Source: Alitta virens
Taxonomy: Eukaryota; Annelida; Polychaeta; Phyllodocida; Nereididae
Assembly (NCBI GenBank): GCA_932294295.1
Contig: OW028584.1
Coordinates: 10,858,407 to 10,922,406 of the forward strand
Direction: 5' to 3'
Length of the DNA: 64,000 nucleotides
Of this stretch, positions 14,001 to 28,500 are shown in pieces (within the stretch, counting starts at the first letter, position 1; each line of letters opens with the position of its first letter). The position numbers and the translations under genes were made by a program. A model generated the notes under the pieces. It saw nothing but the letters and a program-made list of their open reading frames with translations. It did not search any database and was not told the DNA's origin.

Positions 14001-16478
14001 TACATCGAGAAAACTGATATATCAACCAAAAACAGCTGAGAACACCATGCAGGCTGTAACTCATATCAGATGCACTGGTCTGACCCAGTGCTCTTTATTT
14101 CTCTATCTCCTCCACCTTTTTTTTTTCCTTTCACTTTATTACATTCCTCTTTTTCATATTAAGCCAGTTCAGTACTCAATTGCCTCACCCATTTTCCATA
14201 CAATTGGCCTTGGGTGTCAGTCTGGATAACTGCGTCATTACTTTAAACAAAGAAAACACATTTTTCTATTCTATCCTGACTTTTTTCTTCCCTCTTTCTA
14301 GTGCCGAACTTTTATCTTGTTTCACTCATTTATCCAGTTTACTGCCCTTGTGGATGAGTCAAGCAAAAAAAACTTCTGCCATATATTTCCAAATTAAATG
14401 GTTCATCTCTTACATTGTGGTTAGTAGAATTTATATTATGTCTTGGTATTTAATTTATGTTATGAATAGGCCTGTTTTTATATGTGTACACATGTCACTG
14501 ACCTATATTATAATATAATTCATGTGTGATGGGATCTGTGAGGTTCTACAGTTTGTTGCATGAAATACGGTCGGCTCTAGCTGTCTGTGGCGACCTGTAC
14601 CTGGCTGTGGTCTCAACATGCTAAAGCCAGATGCTTCTATAGCTAATAATCGGCTTAAATTTATCACCTTGGTAAATGTAAGAAATTAATCTAAAATATC
14701 ATAAATATGTACTTTTAGATCCGTTTTTAATTAACTAACCGTATAATAATTAAGAAAGCAATGCAGATAACATGTACACTGATTGAAACTTATTAACTCC
14801 AATCTAAGAGTAAATGTGTACATGTAGTACATATAATTAATAAATAAAATAACCTTCCAACAAAAACCTCGCATAGAGCCCAATTCACCACCAAAGAGCA
14901 AAACACGACAGCAAAAAAGAGAGCAGTGACTATAGGGAGGAGGAGAGCTTCCAATTGCCACAGACATGCACTTGTCTCTCTTTGGCAGCAGCCAGTATGT
15001 AATTAGAAGGCACATTTCAATTTCAACACATGCCTTGAGGAATTCAAATGCACTGCTGAGGGGCTTCATTCCACATATGAGCAGTAGTAATTGAATTGGG
15101 GGCAGCATAGCCGCAGCAGGCAGGAGACATTACCTCAAAATAAATTAATTGAAATCGAGTTACTCTCCCTATCTTTTTTCCTGATAGTTCACAATTCTCA
15201 CTGAATTCCCCAAATCGGGACATTTTTGTTCAGCCGTTATTCTGTCTCAACAGGCACATCCGTACAAATATCAAATTAACAGCAATTTGACTCTCCTAAA
15301 GTTTTGGCTAACTAGGCAAGCTCCAAAACATGACACAAATTACTTATACAGCCACTTGCCAGAATTGTAAGGATTTTGAATAGCAAGTTTGGCGTTATAT
15401 GACTTAGGTATAGGGTTTCATTGGCTTGGAAATGTCATCGGCCCCAATTCGAGATGTGTAATTACACGGTAAAGATCTATCTGCACAGTCTCCCATGTAC
15501 ACATACATATGCCAATTATATACAGATATTTCATATTGCATGACATTCCGCACCAATGTGTACAAAATAACCCAATCTCGGTCAGGTCCAAAACCCTTAG
15601 AATCTGGCTGAAATTGCAACAAATCATTGAAAGCCACAACAAATTATGCTTAAGTGTGTTAAAAGCGACTAAACCATAGACAATCAATATGTGTCTGTTA
15701 TTCTCATATTTTTTCCACTTCCAAACACATTCAGTAGCGAACCAAACCATGACAAACACGAGCCGCATACAACAATAACCAGTTTTCGATCTCAACCGAG
15801 ATAATTCTTCAAGCATAGCCGAGGTGCCTGGTTGCCAAATTGAAGATATTGGCATTTAGCTTCATTAATAATACAACAAAAGTATTGCAGTAATGCATCA
15901 AATGATTATCTTCCACGGGCCACTTTCCCAAGAGATTTGCAAGCTAGCTGAGCCTGGGATTCCATGAATAATCTAAATGGGAAATGTAATCAAATTAAAG
16001 GACAATTCTATACAAAGCTTCACTTGTTGTCAACATAAAAGACACAGTGTTCATCTCATTCAACTTGAATAAAATTGCTTTAAGAATTGACAGAATGTAA
16101 AATCTAGATGCAAGTATAAACCAGGAGCTGGGTAATCTACTGACCAGCTCTGCTGAAGATTCTGGGATCAATTACTGGCTCAGTCACTTTTTATGAACTA
16201 CATCTGTGATGGATGGCATTGACATGAGATATTAAATTGGAAGAGTCTATACTCAGGCATGTGAAAGACATGCCCATGATGTGGATTCTTGAGTTTTGTC
16301 ATACCATCATTACATCTGCCTTTGACAGCAGGTCATATAAGCTGGCTAAGATACAAGTATACCCCATGGGTGGGGTCTTTTACTTGCCTCGACATACACA
16401 CAGAGTAACCCGAACCTTCAGTGGAAGCTATCCATTAGACCACTCAGCTAAATAAACTAACCCTAATCCAGGCATTGG

Positions 16479-16532
<54 letters not shown>

Positions 16533-19500
16533 TATATATATATATATATATAACCATTAGTCAATACAAAATGTATTCATCAAATCTAATTCCGTTTCAG
16601 CTATATATGTGTAACAGTAGAGGAAATTCATCAGGCCTAACTCAGGGTCTAGACAGTAATTCAACCAGTGTCCATCCTCACTGCATGAACCTATTCAATG
16701 TCAATATTGGATTAATTTACCTTGTTAGACAAACACAATCTTCTTGGCACGATTCCCCAGCACCTTATTCACTGTCTGTGCAGTATGTCAGCAACTTAGG
16801 GGTGAAGCTATAGCTTGAGCCTGGGTGAGACTAATAGAGTTTCTCAAGATATTATGCAAAAAGCCCTTACTTCACCAAAGCCTACCATCTCATGGTGAAA
16901 TGTGATAACCCTCTGAGAGATATTTTTCCTCAAAAAGTAATACACAGACCTTGTGTAATCAAACAGAGGGAAAAGAAATGCTATTTAACTTTGCACATTT
17001 TCTCCTCACTCGCTAAGCAGCTTACAAAAGACACAATCTGCAGAAGTCATGAGGATCTAAGCTGCGCTTCGAAACTTGAGTGAGACTTGGAGTTAGGACT
17101 TAGAACGGGGATATTTACCGGTGCGATTTCATTACATGCAATATCCCACTCCAGTAAATCCACGAGGGGGATGGGGCAATGCCATCACACCGCAGGAACT
17201 TATCAAGTTAACACAGTCAGGTAAGGCTCCGTATTACAGTAGCACATGAAACATCTAGGCCACCAAAAAAAGATTTTCTTGAGAAAACTTTTAGGCGTGT
17301 CAGTATAAGTCAATCCCTCCTATCCTATCGCATCCTTGTTTAAGCCTTTCTTTTTCGAGTCCTGCATGACTTAAAATTCGTACAGTTGGAATCGTAAGGC
17401 CGCCTGGACTTGTCAGTCTCCCAGGGGAGTTGAAATTAATCATTGATCACTAGGCCATCCATCAAAAAAGCATTGATCGGATCTTCCGAGGATGCATCTT
17501 TGATATAACAAAGCAACATCTTCACGGCCTTTTACCTGTGCTCTCTGCACCACATTTCTTGCCAACCAGGCCCAATCATAATGATGAATCTTTCCTTTTT
17601 TACCCTTTCATCTTCTACTTTCAATACTTCTAATGATACATCCACAGTGGGTGGGGCCAAGGACTCAAGACCTCTACTTGTGTAAATGGCCCTCCAGGGA
17701 TTCCTTACTGCTCTACTCTTCTTTTAGTTTTTCTCAATTTCTTATCCTCTACAAAGATATTTCACAGTGCAATGCAATTACAACCTATGGTTAAATATCA
17801 TAAAAAAACATAAAGGAACTTCTCAAGGTAACCGTCTATCTTAATAAATGTCTTCTGTTATGTCTCCTTAAAACAATTCCCATTTTAATATTTCTACTAT
17901 ACAAAGGGAATATATAGAGCTTCTGCAGCTCTTATATAGACCTATTCTAAAGGCATAAAATGAAAAGGAACATCTCAATTTCATCAATACTTGAGATTGA
18001 AGAAAAGGCTTGTGGGCCATTATTGTCCCATCAGAAAGGAAAAGGGTGCAAAGCTACAGAAGTGTAATTAGACCCTTCCCCTCCTTGGGTAATTTGAGGA
18101 TATGAATTTCATCTAATGTTCTAAGCCACTACTGTCTCTTCATCTGTAGTCATCCAGGAGCTCATACTTTGATCAGAGGAAGAGGCCCATCAAGGCAAAT
18201 CTCTCCTGGCCTTGTATTAAATTCTAACATGTTTAATTCGCCAAAGGGGTCCTCAATCAGCTTCCTATGAATTACTTGTCACCAATGTGTCAGAGCAGGG
18301 AAATAGAAGAACTTCCATTGAATCAATTGCTCTTGTGGATTTGCCGCCTCTGACCCAGGGATTTGGTCGATCGGAGTGGAACCTCTCGCAGCGGCTCGTC
18401 CTCTAAGCCAATTACTGTAAGAAACTGATCGAAAATACTGTTATGTGGCTCTCCACGAATTCACTTTGCCTGTATTTGACTAGGAGGGACGAAGTTTTTC
18501 ACTCATGTACCTTTTCAATAGGCTTTTCCCTGCTTACACTGATGCTTGATTGCTCTGCAGATTGGATCCTTTGCCTCAGAAAGGAAGTTTGTCCTCTTTT
18601 TATTGAATTTCTTCTGTATCACTACTCAGGATTTGCAACTTTTAATCTAACTTGTATGAAAGGATCTTACAGAAATTGTACCATTTTCGACAGATAAATC
18701 ACAGCTTTTCACTACTGATATTAAGCTAATAATCTGTCATATTTTTGGTTATTTAGAACAGTTTATACAACTCAATACTTGACACAAAAGATGCAAGTAA
18801 CTTAAGACGTCCACAATACTAATGTACTCGTTATAAAGCTTTAGCAGAATCCCATAATACTAGCTTAGTATTCTGCTGCAATAAAGAACGCACAAAGTAC
18901 ATTGTGCAAAAGACTAGGTATAAACAATTCATTGATGCGTTTCCATGGTGACAGTGTAACATAAAAACAAGAAATCTGTCTGATGCCAATAAAAACAACA
19001 TGGCCCAATAGTGTAATGTTTGCATCATCTGTCCCAAACATGTGGCATTAAAGTGAGATTGAGGTGGTCAATAGAAATAGATGACATCAGCTTACCAATC
19101 AATATGGATTCACAATTTCAAATGGACCAAATGAATCAAACACAGGCTGTTTCATAACAGAAAAAAGACTGTAAAATTTGAACACAGTTTGAGTAAACAC
19201 TGGCTGGGTGGGACTGACACAATACAATGGAATGACAAGTTGATAGGTTTGCAAGTGATGTGATTTAAAAGACCTCAAATAGAACAGAGCCCAGCACACA
19301 AAAAATCACACATGAAATGACATCAGGGACAGAAATATCTGCCCAAGAATAAACGAGTTGATAAGTTGACAACTGGTGTGATTTGGTCACAATGGATAAA
19401 ACAAAAAACTGGTGAATTAAAAAATGTGCATGATACAATAGCAGCAAGATGCTCTAGACGACCATAAACATTCACCAGATCAAGAGGATTTATTCAGACT

Positions 19501-22500
19501 GTATCAGCATGATAGAGGCCAAGATAGTATCAAATATTTAAATCAGAAAATATTCATGTACACTACAAGTCACCACAAATGTTGTGTAGTAGGTGCTAAT
19601 GTCAATGACACATATTTCCTAATCAGGACCTAATGTTTCCATCAACGAAACGGAAATTGTTCCATGTAATGACAAGGTGAACCAACGAAATGACTCAAAC
19701 CATATGGCACCAAAAACATTGTGTCAAGCGAAACTATGACAGAGTAAGCAGTCACTATTCTCACTAAGCGCTGTAAAAATATCAGTTTGAGAATAAACAG
19801 GGAGGAAGCAGGCAGTGCATGGTGATCAAGGGACAGCAATTAAGCGAAGACAATAAGGAAGCTGTCATTAGGCCCTTCATTGATCGGCCCATCTGCATCT
19901 TGCGGCCACTGATGTTTCTCTTGCATCTTCCCTGCATCCTGCCCAGCTTCTTTCGCTTCTTGGCGTAGTGGAGCAATTTGTCTTGAAGCAGGAAGAAGAA
20001 GAAGAAAGATGGAAAATGCCTTGCAGCCAGGCCAACATGAAGCACTTAGCAGCAAGAGGTCGGCCCAATAAATTGATCACACCTCGCAGCTTGGGAATAA
20101 AACTCCCCACCCAGCCCGTCCGGGCCAGTCTTGGACCTGCTAAGGATGAGGTATAAAATGCCCCCCACTTCATAAAGCCAAGATCTACGACCCTTAATGG
20201 TCACTAAAGTCAGACACTCAGAATCCTTTCTTGTCTCCCTCATCTATTTCTTCTCTTCATACATTAACACAAGTGTATCTATCCATTGTGGCACAGGATC
20301 ACTGAACAAACAGCAAATACAATACAGAAGAGCCAGAAACCTAAAGACCTTTTATACTGACGTATTTAGTATTTACTATTTACCCTCTCATAGCTGGAAC
20401 TCTTTGTATTGCACAGGCATGGTTGTTTCAATATGAAATTAAACATTGCACAAACATCCATGTTTTGAAGTCCAAGAATGATCGTTATGACAACATTTTT
20501 CATTAAAACAAGTTTGAATTGTTGTGACACACAACATATTCAAGACCACAAAACATCTCAACCATGGGATATATTATTTCCAATTAGCTTTAATTGGCAG
20601 CCTCTCAATCCACTGACAGCTAAAAAGCAAAGGCTCATCACTGCATGCATAATGCAAAAAGACCTGCTCAATATCCATCAGTCAAACCACACAAGTTCCT
20701 TGCAGGCAGTGGTTTATAACATAGTCGTTTCCGCAGAGAGTAGAACAGTAGAATTCTTTGGCATTAAAAAACCAATGGGTCTCCGGGGTATGATATTATC
20801 CTAGCAGAATAACAATGCATCCAGCCTGGGAAACATCGAGCCATAAATACCAGAATGATTCCCTCACCCCCAGCGATAATTGTCATTTTATGAGAATTTG
20901 AATGTGGGTTGTGGCAAGCTGGGGTCCATAACTCACACAACAAACTGAATTGCTGTCCTCTGATGTGCAAACGTTTAACACACACGGCACATACGGACAG
21001 ATATCAATGTAAGCTTCATGCACGAAGCATGGCGAATCTGTGCCTTGCAGGAATCATTTAATGGCCACATTCTTCTAATCGTGTGCGCCAAAACCAATTG
21101 ATGGGAAACACAAGCTCTTGACATCAATCCACTCGATCATTATAAAAGTTGTCGCATAAAAAACCTGCATACTCCCCGAATATAACAGCGTCAAAAAGCT
21201 CGATAAGTTGCTATTCGCAAAAAAACGTCTAATAAATAATGCAACTATTTTTTAATCATTGATAACGATGTACCAGATCCAACCAAGGGGTTTTGTTGTC
21301 ACTATTAGGTATACATCAACAATCTTGAAAATATCGTGGTCTACACTTGGAGTTGAAAAGAAGAACTGTGATTTAGTATTACATCTCATTGCAATTCATT
21401 GCAGTTCCTTTCCAAGTCACAGTCAATCAACGATCGGCCCCATTTTCCTTTCTCTGCAGACTTCAAGTATCCTTTAGACCTTAGTGCGGTTGCCTCCCAG
21501 ACTCCTGCCTGGCCTGTATCAAGTCAAGATATCGGGGGGCCAGCTAACCGCTTTGACACTAAAGCCTTTTAGCAGGTCCCCGTTTGCCTCACAAAGCCTG
21601 CGAGACGTTAAGCGAGATCGTGATCCTTGTGATGATAAAGACATGCTGTGGCCACCGACCTCACCCGAGGCGTCCTCTTTCCAAAGGTTTCTTTGCAACC
21701 TCCCTCCGAGAAGAAGAACGAGAAGATCTACGTTGTAAGAACTCCCGTAATATTTCCAAGAAGGATTCCCTTACCGAACGCCTGACCCTTTTAGAAAAGC
21801 CAACCAAACGCGAACATCAATTCACCTGTGTAATCAAAGTGACATTTTCACTCATATTACCCAAGAAATCCCCCAAAGGGAACTTCAAGAACCATCGCAC
21901 CACTGCTCTGGGGTCTAACATCCATTAATATATCAAATTATCCATACATTTCACTTCTCTTCCCACATTGCTTTTACTCAGTTCACATTACCAATATGAT
22001 TACAGTCCCACTCTTCTACATATCAAGATACAATGAAAATCACAAACTTAAAGCAAACCACATTCATTAGTGACTACTTTGCTAGATATTCATTTAATTT
22101 CCCTTCATGTTGTCAGCTATGAATGGGGATAATGATAACAATCTTCAGGACGCCAGTCGTTGTAACTTTTTCGAAGGGGTAAAATACATCTGAGAGAAGC
22201 TTTCCCTCCAGAGATTAGATGCAGAAAACTTTCCAAATTCTTCAGGAAGTTTAACTCCTGGCCTAGTGTAGCCATTCCATCTGATGCTTAAGCTGACTGC
22301 ACTTATCGGGCTTGGCTGCAGACTTTTTGTGCAGGGAGACTGAACTTAAGCAAGGAGCCTTCCCATTGTTGGTTTTATTTCCTTCTGCAAATGTGCTCTC
22401 CTAAAGCAAAGTTGTTGGAAGAACTCCAATCTGCATAAAGTAGCACATGATATATACCACAACAAGTGCAGTTCATCCAGGCACTAAAAATTACGTTTCT

Positions 22501-25500
22501 GTTGCAGTTTTACAAAGCCAACTCCCATCAGGAGCAATATTGTGACTGAAAGCTAACGTTGGCAGATGCTGCCAAGTATTTTTCCTGTTTTTTGTAACGG
22601 AGTAGCGTAGTAAGCAGTGCCAAGGTTTGAGGTCTACTCAAGTATGACTTCACTCACACAGGTAGGATATGGCACATCTGAGTGGCAGAGTAAGCTGATG
22701 CATCCTTGGACTTTCTGTGTAAGCAACAAGAACAGCCAGAACTTAAAGAGAGAAACCATAAAAGCCTCACGAAGGCTGTAAGCACAGCCAAAAGATACGT
22801 AAGAACAGGATGCTGGGGAGAGGACAGGAAGGGCTGAAGCACAGGAAAGCCAGTTTATCTACATAAGGCCCCTGACCTTTTGCTGCACAAGACAGACTGG
22901 CACACGCTCACTCTCTCACAGATGGTTCAAAAGCGAACTGTGGCATAAGAGACTGCTCAGATGACAGCGAACAGGTATGATAAGGAAGACGCCTGCCGCG
23001 GAGTAATTTGTATGAATCTACGTGGTCTTACTGCCAAAGAAGGCCCTCAGAATGTCATGATAAACTATGATTCCAATCATTCCATGCAGACTTTCTTGGC
23101 TGTAATGTGACATCAAGATATTGTTGCAAAAAGTCACAACGTTGGGGAAAAAAAATTAGACTTCCATGTACTATTATGATATTATCCAGAAAGAGGGTCT
23201 TCCACCTACATCAAAATCTATACAGTTTGCATATACACGGTACACTAACAGTAGTAGAATATTTACCATGTGCTCTATTACGTGGCTGTCAAATGTATAT
23301 CATACATCAGCACAATTCGATACATTCAACTCAGTTCCACAAAGTGAATTTTAGAAAAGAAAAGCCAAACAACATATCATGCTGACCTTTACCAGTGCCT
23401 TTACTGTGAACGCAACATAAATCACTCTGCATCAGTGTATTATATCCCAACCAGAATCATTGTAGTAATGTCAGGATTTGTGAATGTAAGGTGAGGATTT
23501 TACAGAAATGGATTAGTTTATTCTGTGAACCAATGACCCAGACCGCCTAGTCGCGCCATAGAAACACAGAGTAATGATAGGAGTCGATCGGGAGGGCATC
23601 AAAGCGAAGTTGGGAAACCAAGCTTGACCTTGTGGCTCAGTGGCAATACCCTAAGTCCTCTCAGCGGACCTATTCTGACATGCAGAATGACCTCAATGAA
23701 GAGCGGGTCATCTAACCCCAGTGACCTTACAATAAGGGCATCAGGACACTTTCGATGATGTCAACCCCTTCACCCTGCTGGATGGGAGAATTCCCGCAGA
23801 AATGGTAAGGGGGTGGTTGACAGAGTTGCCATGGCAACCAATGGCTTTCAGAGACAAGATAAACCATCAAGTGGAGGTGGGTAGGGAGAGGATGACAAGG
23901 CAGTAGCATGTCAGGGGAGCACTTACACATGCTGGCCTCACACATGTTCCCAGTCTTAATCATACTAATAGAGCTATCAATTCCATCAGGCGAGAGATCA
24001 AGGCAAAACCATCACACTGCTACTCCGAGAGCTCTCAAACCACTCTCCCGTGGACCGATGTATTTCCAATCTGCCCCAACGTCCGCTGTTAATACTGCAA
24101 AAGCATATTTTCGACCCCTAGGGAACTGAAATGGTCAGGCATTTTCATTTATTGCAGTAGAAAATGTAGAACACTCAGCGGTTAAGTAATGACCATATCT
24201 CTACCAAATCAATGTTAGGTTTGAGTTGCATGAAACTCTATGCATGAATCCACTTTGCCTCACATCAACACAACAGACAACACACATTAGTGACATTACA
24301 ATTGCCTCTCAAATTTCTAGTACATGTAAATTACATTAAGTAAATTTCAACACTATATTTGATGATCATTGGTATTGATAAACAATTATCCTTTCAATGG
24401 TTGGCTGGTATGTCTGAGCTAGGCAGCTTTTCCCCCCGAAATTTCATCGCTGACGATGAGTGTAACCCCATTTACATTCTGCAATCCTCCAGCTGCAGTT
24501 AAATCACCAACACCATTCCATTATAATTTCATCCTGGCTTAAAACTCCCAACTAACATTTAATCTTTCCTCATAAACAGCAACCTGTTTGAAAAATTGCT
24601 TTGAATTATTCATGGCCCGAATTTTGGGATCCCTTGCAGAATTTCTGGGCACGATATGCTACCATACCCAGGGAGACTAGTCAGGGGCTTAGAGCAGATA
24701 AATATGCTTAAATTGCTGGCATCAATGTATTTATTGCATTAGTATGGTCAGAGTTAAACCTTGGGAGGACTTAAAATGCACCCTTGCCCCACGGGCCACC
24801 GTGCTCAGCATATTCACAAAGCATAATCCAGCGCCGATATTATTTAACTTGGGGTGATTCTGCATCCATAATATTTTGGGCTAGGGGCATCAGTTACAGC
24901 AGGAAATGTCGAATGACTTGCCATCAGTCTTCAGGCAAAAATTCAACCACAATGTCAATAGCAATATTCCATGACAACTGTGATAACTCATAGCTTTAGA
25001 CCCTAGCTTTGGAGACCATAGTTCTGCTGAGCTATGTTGATCAATTACACAATCCATGAATTGTTGACAAAGGAGGTTCACAGAATGACATGTCATTAAA
25101 TATCATTAGGAAAAGCTAAGCAGCTAAGCCATGTGCCAATTCTCTGATTATGTAGTAAGTGCAGACTCACTGCAGAGCACTTGTTAAGTTGCTACCCAAC
25201 ATTTCTCAAGCAGAATCTGAACATTTCAACGTGCAACAGATAAATGTTATCACTGTGAAGGACAGATTTCTCTCAAAAGTGGGAATACATGCAATAACAG
25301 TAATTCCTTATTAAATAACATTCCGTGATGACACACAACAGAGAATCCCTAAGTGTTCGACACGAATGCCACGTTCACAAAATCCAATTAAGCCAGATAT
25401 CTGAGATATTAGGCTTCAAGCTTCATTACAACTATTAGTCCTCCAATTTCCGCTAATCCAACCTTTCAAAGTAACAATTATGACATTTTCAAAGGTCAAA

Positions 25501-28500
25501 GGCTCCAGCTCAAATTGATCTCCTTTGAACTTCCTAATGATGGAGGCTCAATGAGGAACTACAATTGAGGCTGTTGCACAAATGTGACAAATGAAATAGA
25601 AGTGGGATAAACAATAAACTAGAAAGTGACAAATAGCCTTAAACATGCAATGAACCAGTTGTAAAGCAAATACTTTTGTCATGTACAGACATAGACAATG
25701 CAAAGAAACTAAATAATTCGATGGGGTTATTGCTGCTGCAATAATGTCCACATTAATTATACAGAAGTATTGCTACTAAATCATTATTACTTCAAAGGAC
25801 TTCTTATAAATTATGTTACAGCAAAGGAAAACCTGTCAACCTCAATCAAGACCTAATTTTAAAACTAAAGTAAATATGCAAAAGTAAGTAAGTATGCAAA
25901 TGCAGAAGATGCTGTTTGGCAACTACAGTAAATTAAGAGAAGAATGCAAACGAGATATATGTAAATGATACAATGCAACTAAGAACAATGGGAAAGAGAG
26001 CCAGTTGCTGGAAGTAATTAAAAGTTGTGGGCTAGTGCCTAGTGGAGACTTAACAGTCTGCCAGGGAGTAACAGGAGTGAGCTACAAAACAACAGACTGT
26101 CAGCTTCACAATGTTTGGCCAAACTAACTTAAAAACAGGGGAGTTTAGAAAGTCTCGAAAAGCAGTCTACTTCTTTTTCTCCTGTCCCTGTGGTGCAGGT
26201 CTTGAGTAAATTCGCTCGTAGAGTTTCATCTGCACGAGACACTTGCCGCTAAGTGCGGTGCAATTTTCTTTCGAAAGCAATTTTGCAGGCGAAATGGGCT
26301 CATTCGACATGCAAATAGCGCAGTCCGGCAAAGGCAGCCAGATTGAACAGCACATGTGAAGCGTCTAAGAACAATGAGGAAACAAAAGGCGCTCTTTGAC
26401 AAGAAAGCTTTCATCATGCCATCCTACAATAAGCCATTTTGGACAGACAAAGGACTAACGCAACAGCTACTAATGATAATTCAAATGATGTTGACAACTA
26501 ATCACTCAATCTGTGCAGTGATCAGGCATGGACCAACATGAGGAATGAGATCCAAGTCTATCAAAACTAGCACACAAGCCAGTAGTGGCGATTTTATTTT
26601 TCCTTTTTTCTTATCATGCTTATTTTTCACCGAAAAAGCCACCCATTTCCAGTTAAAGTTAATTTATTAGGGGAGGGGAATATTCCTCAAAATTTGACTT
26701 AAGTCATTAGCTCGGATTAAGGCCTTTTATCCTTCCCAGAATTTGTAACAGATTATAAAAAACTACAAATCAATCAGCAGATCTTTTAATTACACACATG
26801 CGATTAATTTTGGATGGATACAAATTAAGATGGGATAGAACAATTTGAAAATGTAAAATTTTGCATGGCTGATAAAAACATTTAACATGGCTGTTGCAAT
26901 AGCCAAATATCCCACGTATCCATGTTGATATGATGTGACCTCAAAACTAAATTCACCATTAAAAACATTCATTAATGCCAATTAACTGGCATTAATTATC
27001 AACGGATATCTGCAACACGAGCCAAATAATGTCCAACTGACCATCACTGACCAGTGACCAGACTCGCATATACTGACCACCTGAGATAAATAGCCCAGTC
27101 TGAGTATGTGATGACTTCAGACTGGTCTTGATGATGTCAGACTGCTTGTAGTGATTCCAAACATTACCCTTGTGTGAGGTGGCCTGACTGATGCACACCC
27201 ATGAAAAAATCAATAGCCAATATTTTTTTTTCCTCCTTGTTTTCCTTGCTGGGAGGCTTGAACCTTAAAAAGAGTGATAGACAGGCAACCCATATAAATG
27301 ATCCTTTCCATGAATCAATCAGTCTCCTGCGACAGCTTTTCCATCAAAGCAAATAAAAAAGGAAACGTCCATTCACGTCTCACAACTAGAGGACCCGCCG
27401 CTGAACATACCACTCCGAAACATTTCGTGTCAATACAAAATAAATTTGCAAATTTCCAGCCATAAAAATGAAACTCCCGCATCAATCTCTCAGTTGTAAT
27501 AAGGACATAAGCAGACATTTGAACGTTCATCGATCAAAATCAATTTTAGTCCAAGTCAATGGAACAAAAATTCCAATTCGCTTGCAATCAAAACCTCGTT
27601 AATTTGCAATGGTCTGGAAAACTGCAACTCAGTTATGATTAGCCAAAATGGTTCTACTCTCTTCATGGTTCAGCCAAATAGAAAATAGAGGCGTCTGCTG
27701 CTGCACCTAAACACTTGACTAATAGCTACCACTTAAAGAAAAGTTAGAAGTCAATGAGAGCAATTCAGAATTGTAATAAGCACATTCTCTTGTAGCACCT
27801 ATAGTTTCTTTGACAAAGTAATGGAACATCAGGCAAAATTTAACATCAGTCAGTGCCTTTTTCCCCATTTTTATTTCATATTTCGTGTTTACAGCCAAAA
27901 TATTGTAATCAATCGTCAGAAAAGTCGATGAATAATTCGTGTTTGTCAAGAGTGGCATGAAGTCAATAGCAACAAACTTTCAAAGCAGCAATCTTCAAGA
28001 AACTTTCAGGCAAACGAAGAGGGATAAAAAAGACAGTTTACTCAAGACTGATCTCGGCTATCGATTAACACTTACACATTCTGCAGCTTGTAATCAAACA
28101 GCTTAATGCCAAACTCGCTTGAAATTGAAAATTAAAATCCCTTTTTGCTGCTGACTGCTAACCATTAAATTTCCAAATTCACCCATTTAATGCCATAATT
28201 TCCCAGTGAAATTAGAATTAAATCAAACGTAACGACATGCTTTCTAATCTAAACACTAACAACGGTTAATAGCCATTAAAAATCCCACCCACATCCTGAA
28301 CATTGTTTGTAGTCCTCACAAAAAAGGGAACAAACATTACATTCTGTGAAATCTCTTGGTTGATCTACATTCAGTGTTGTTCTTCTTGTCAGGCTACTGC
28401 TTTTTCCTTGTTATTTAACAATTTTTCTAGGACAAAAACAGAGCACTAAGTACACTTTACATCTCAGTGAGTATATATCAATGCCCAGTTTGTTCACAGT

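Noticed and set aside
15404..15855. 145-codon minus-strand frame in MEIOC intron 2 (with a 77-codon overlapping frame) and a 125-codon frame at 14731-15108.
   Set aside because: No recognisable family, signal peptide or repeated pattern; Cys/Trp/Tyr-rich composition typical of noncoding translation; no splice evidence.
23631..23680. Box-A-like TGGCTCAGTGG as a possible tRNA or SINE.
   Set aside because: No box B follows at any suitable distance and there is no cloverleaf pairing.
26167..26417. Minus-strand frames of 62-63 codons in a complex block with Cys pairs (DCAICMS).
   Set aside because: Too short, two frames open at once, and no zinc-finger spacing or splice support. The octamer and complexity fit a noncoding element better.
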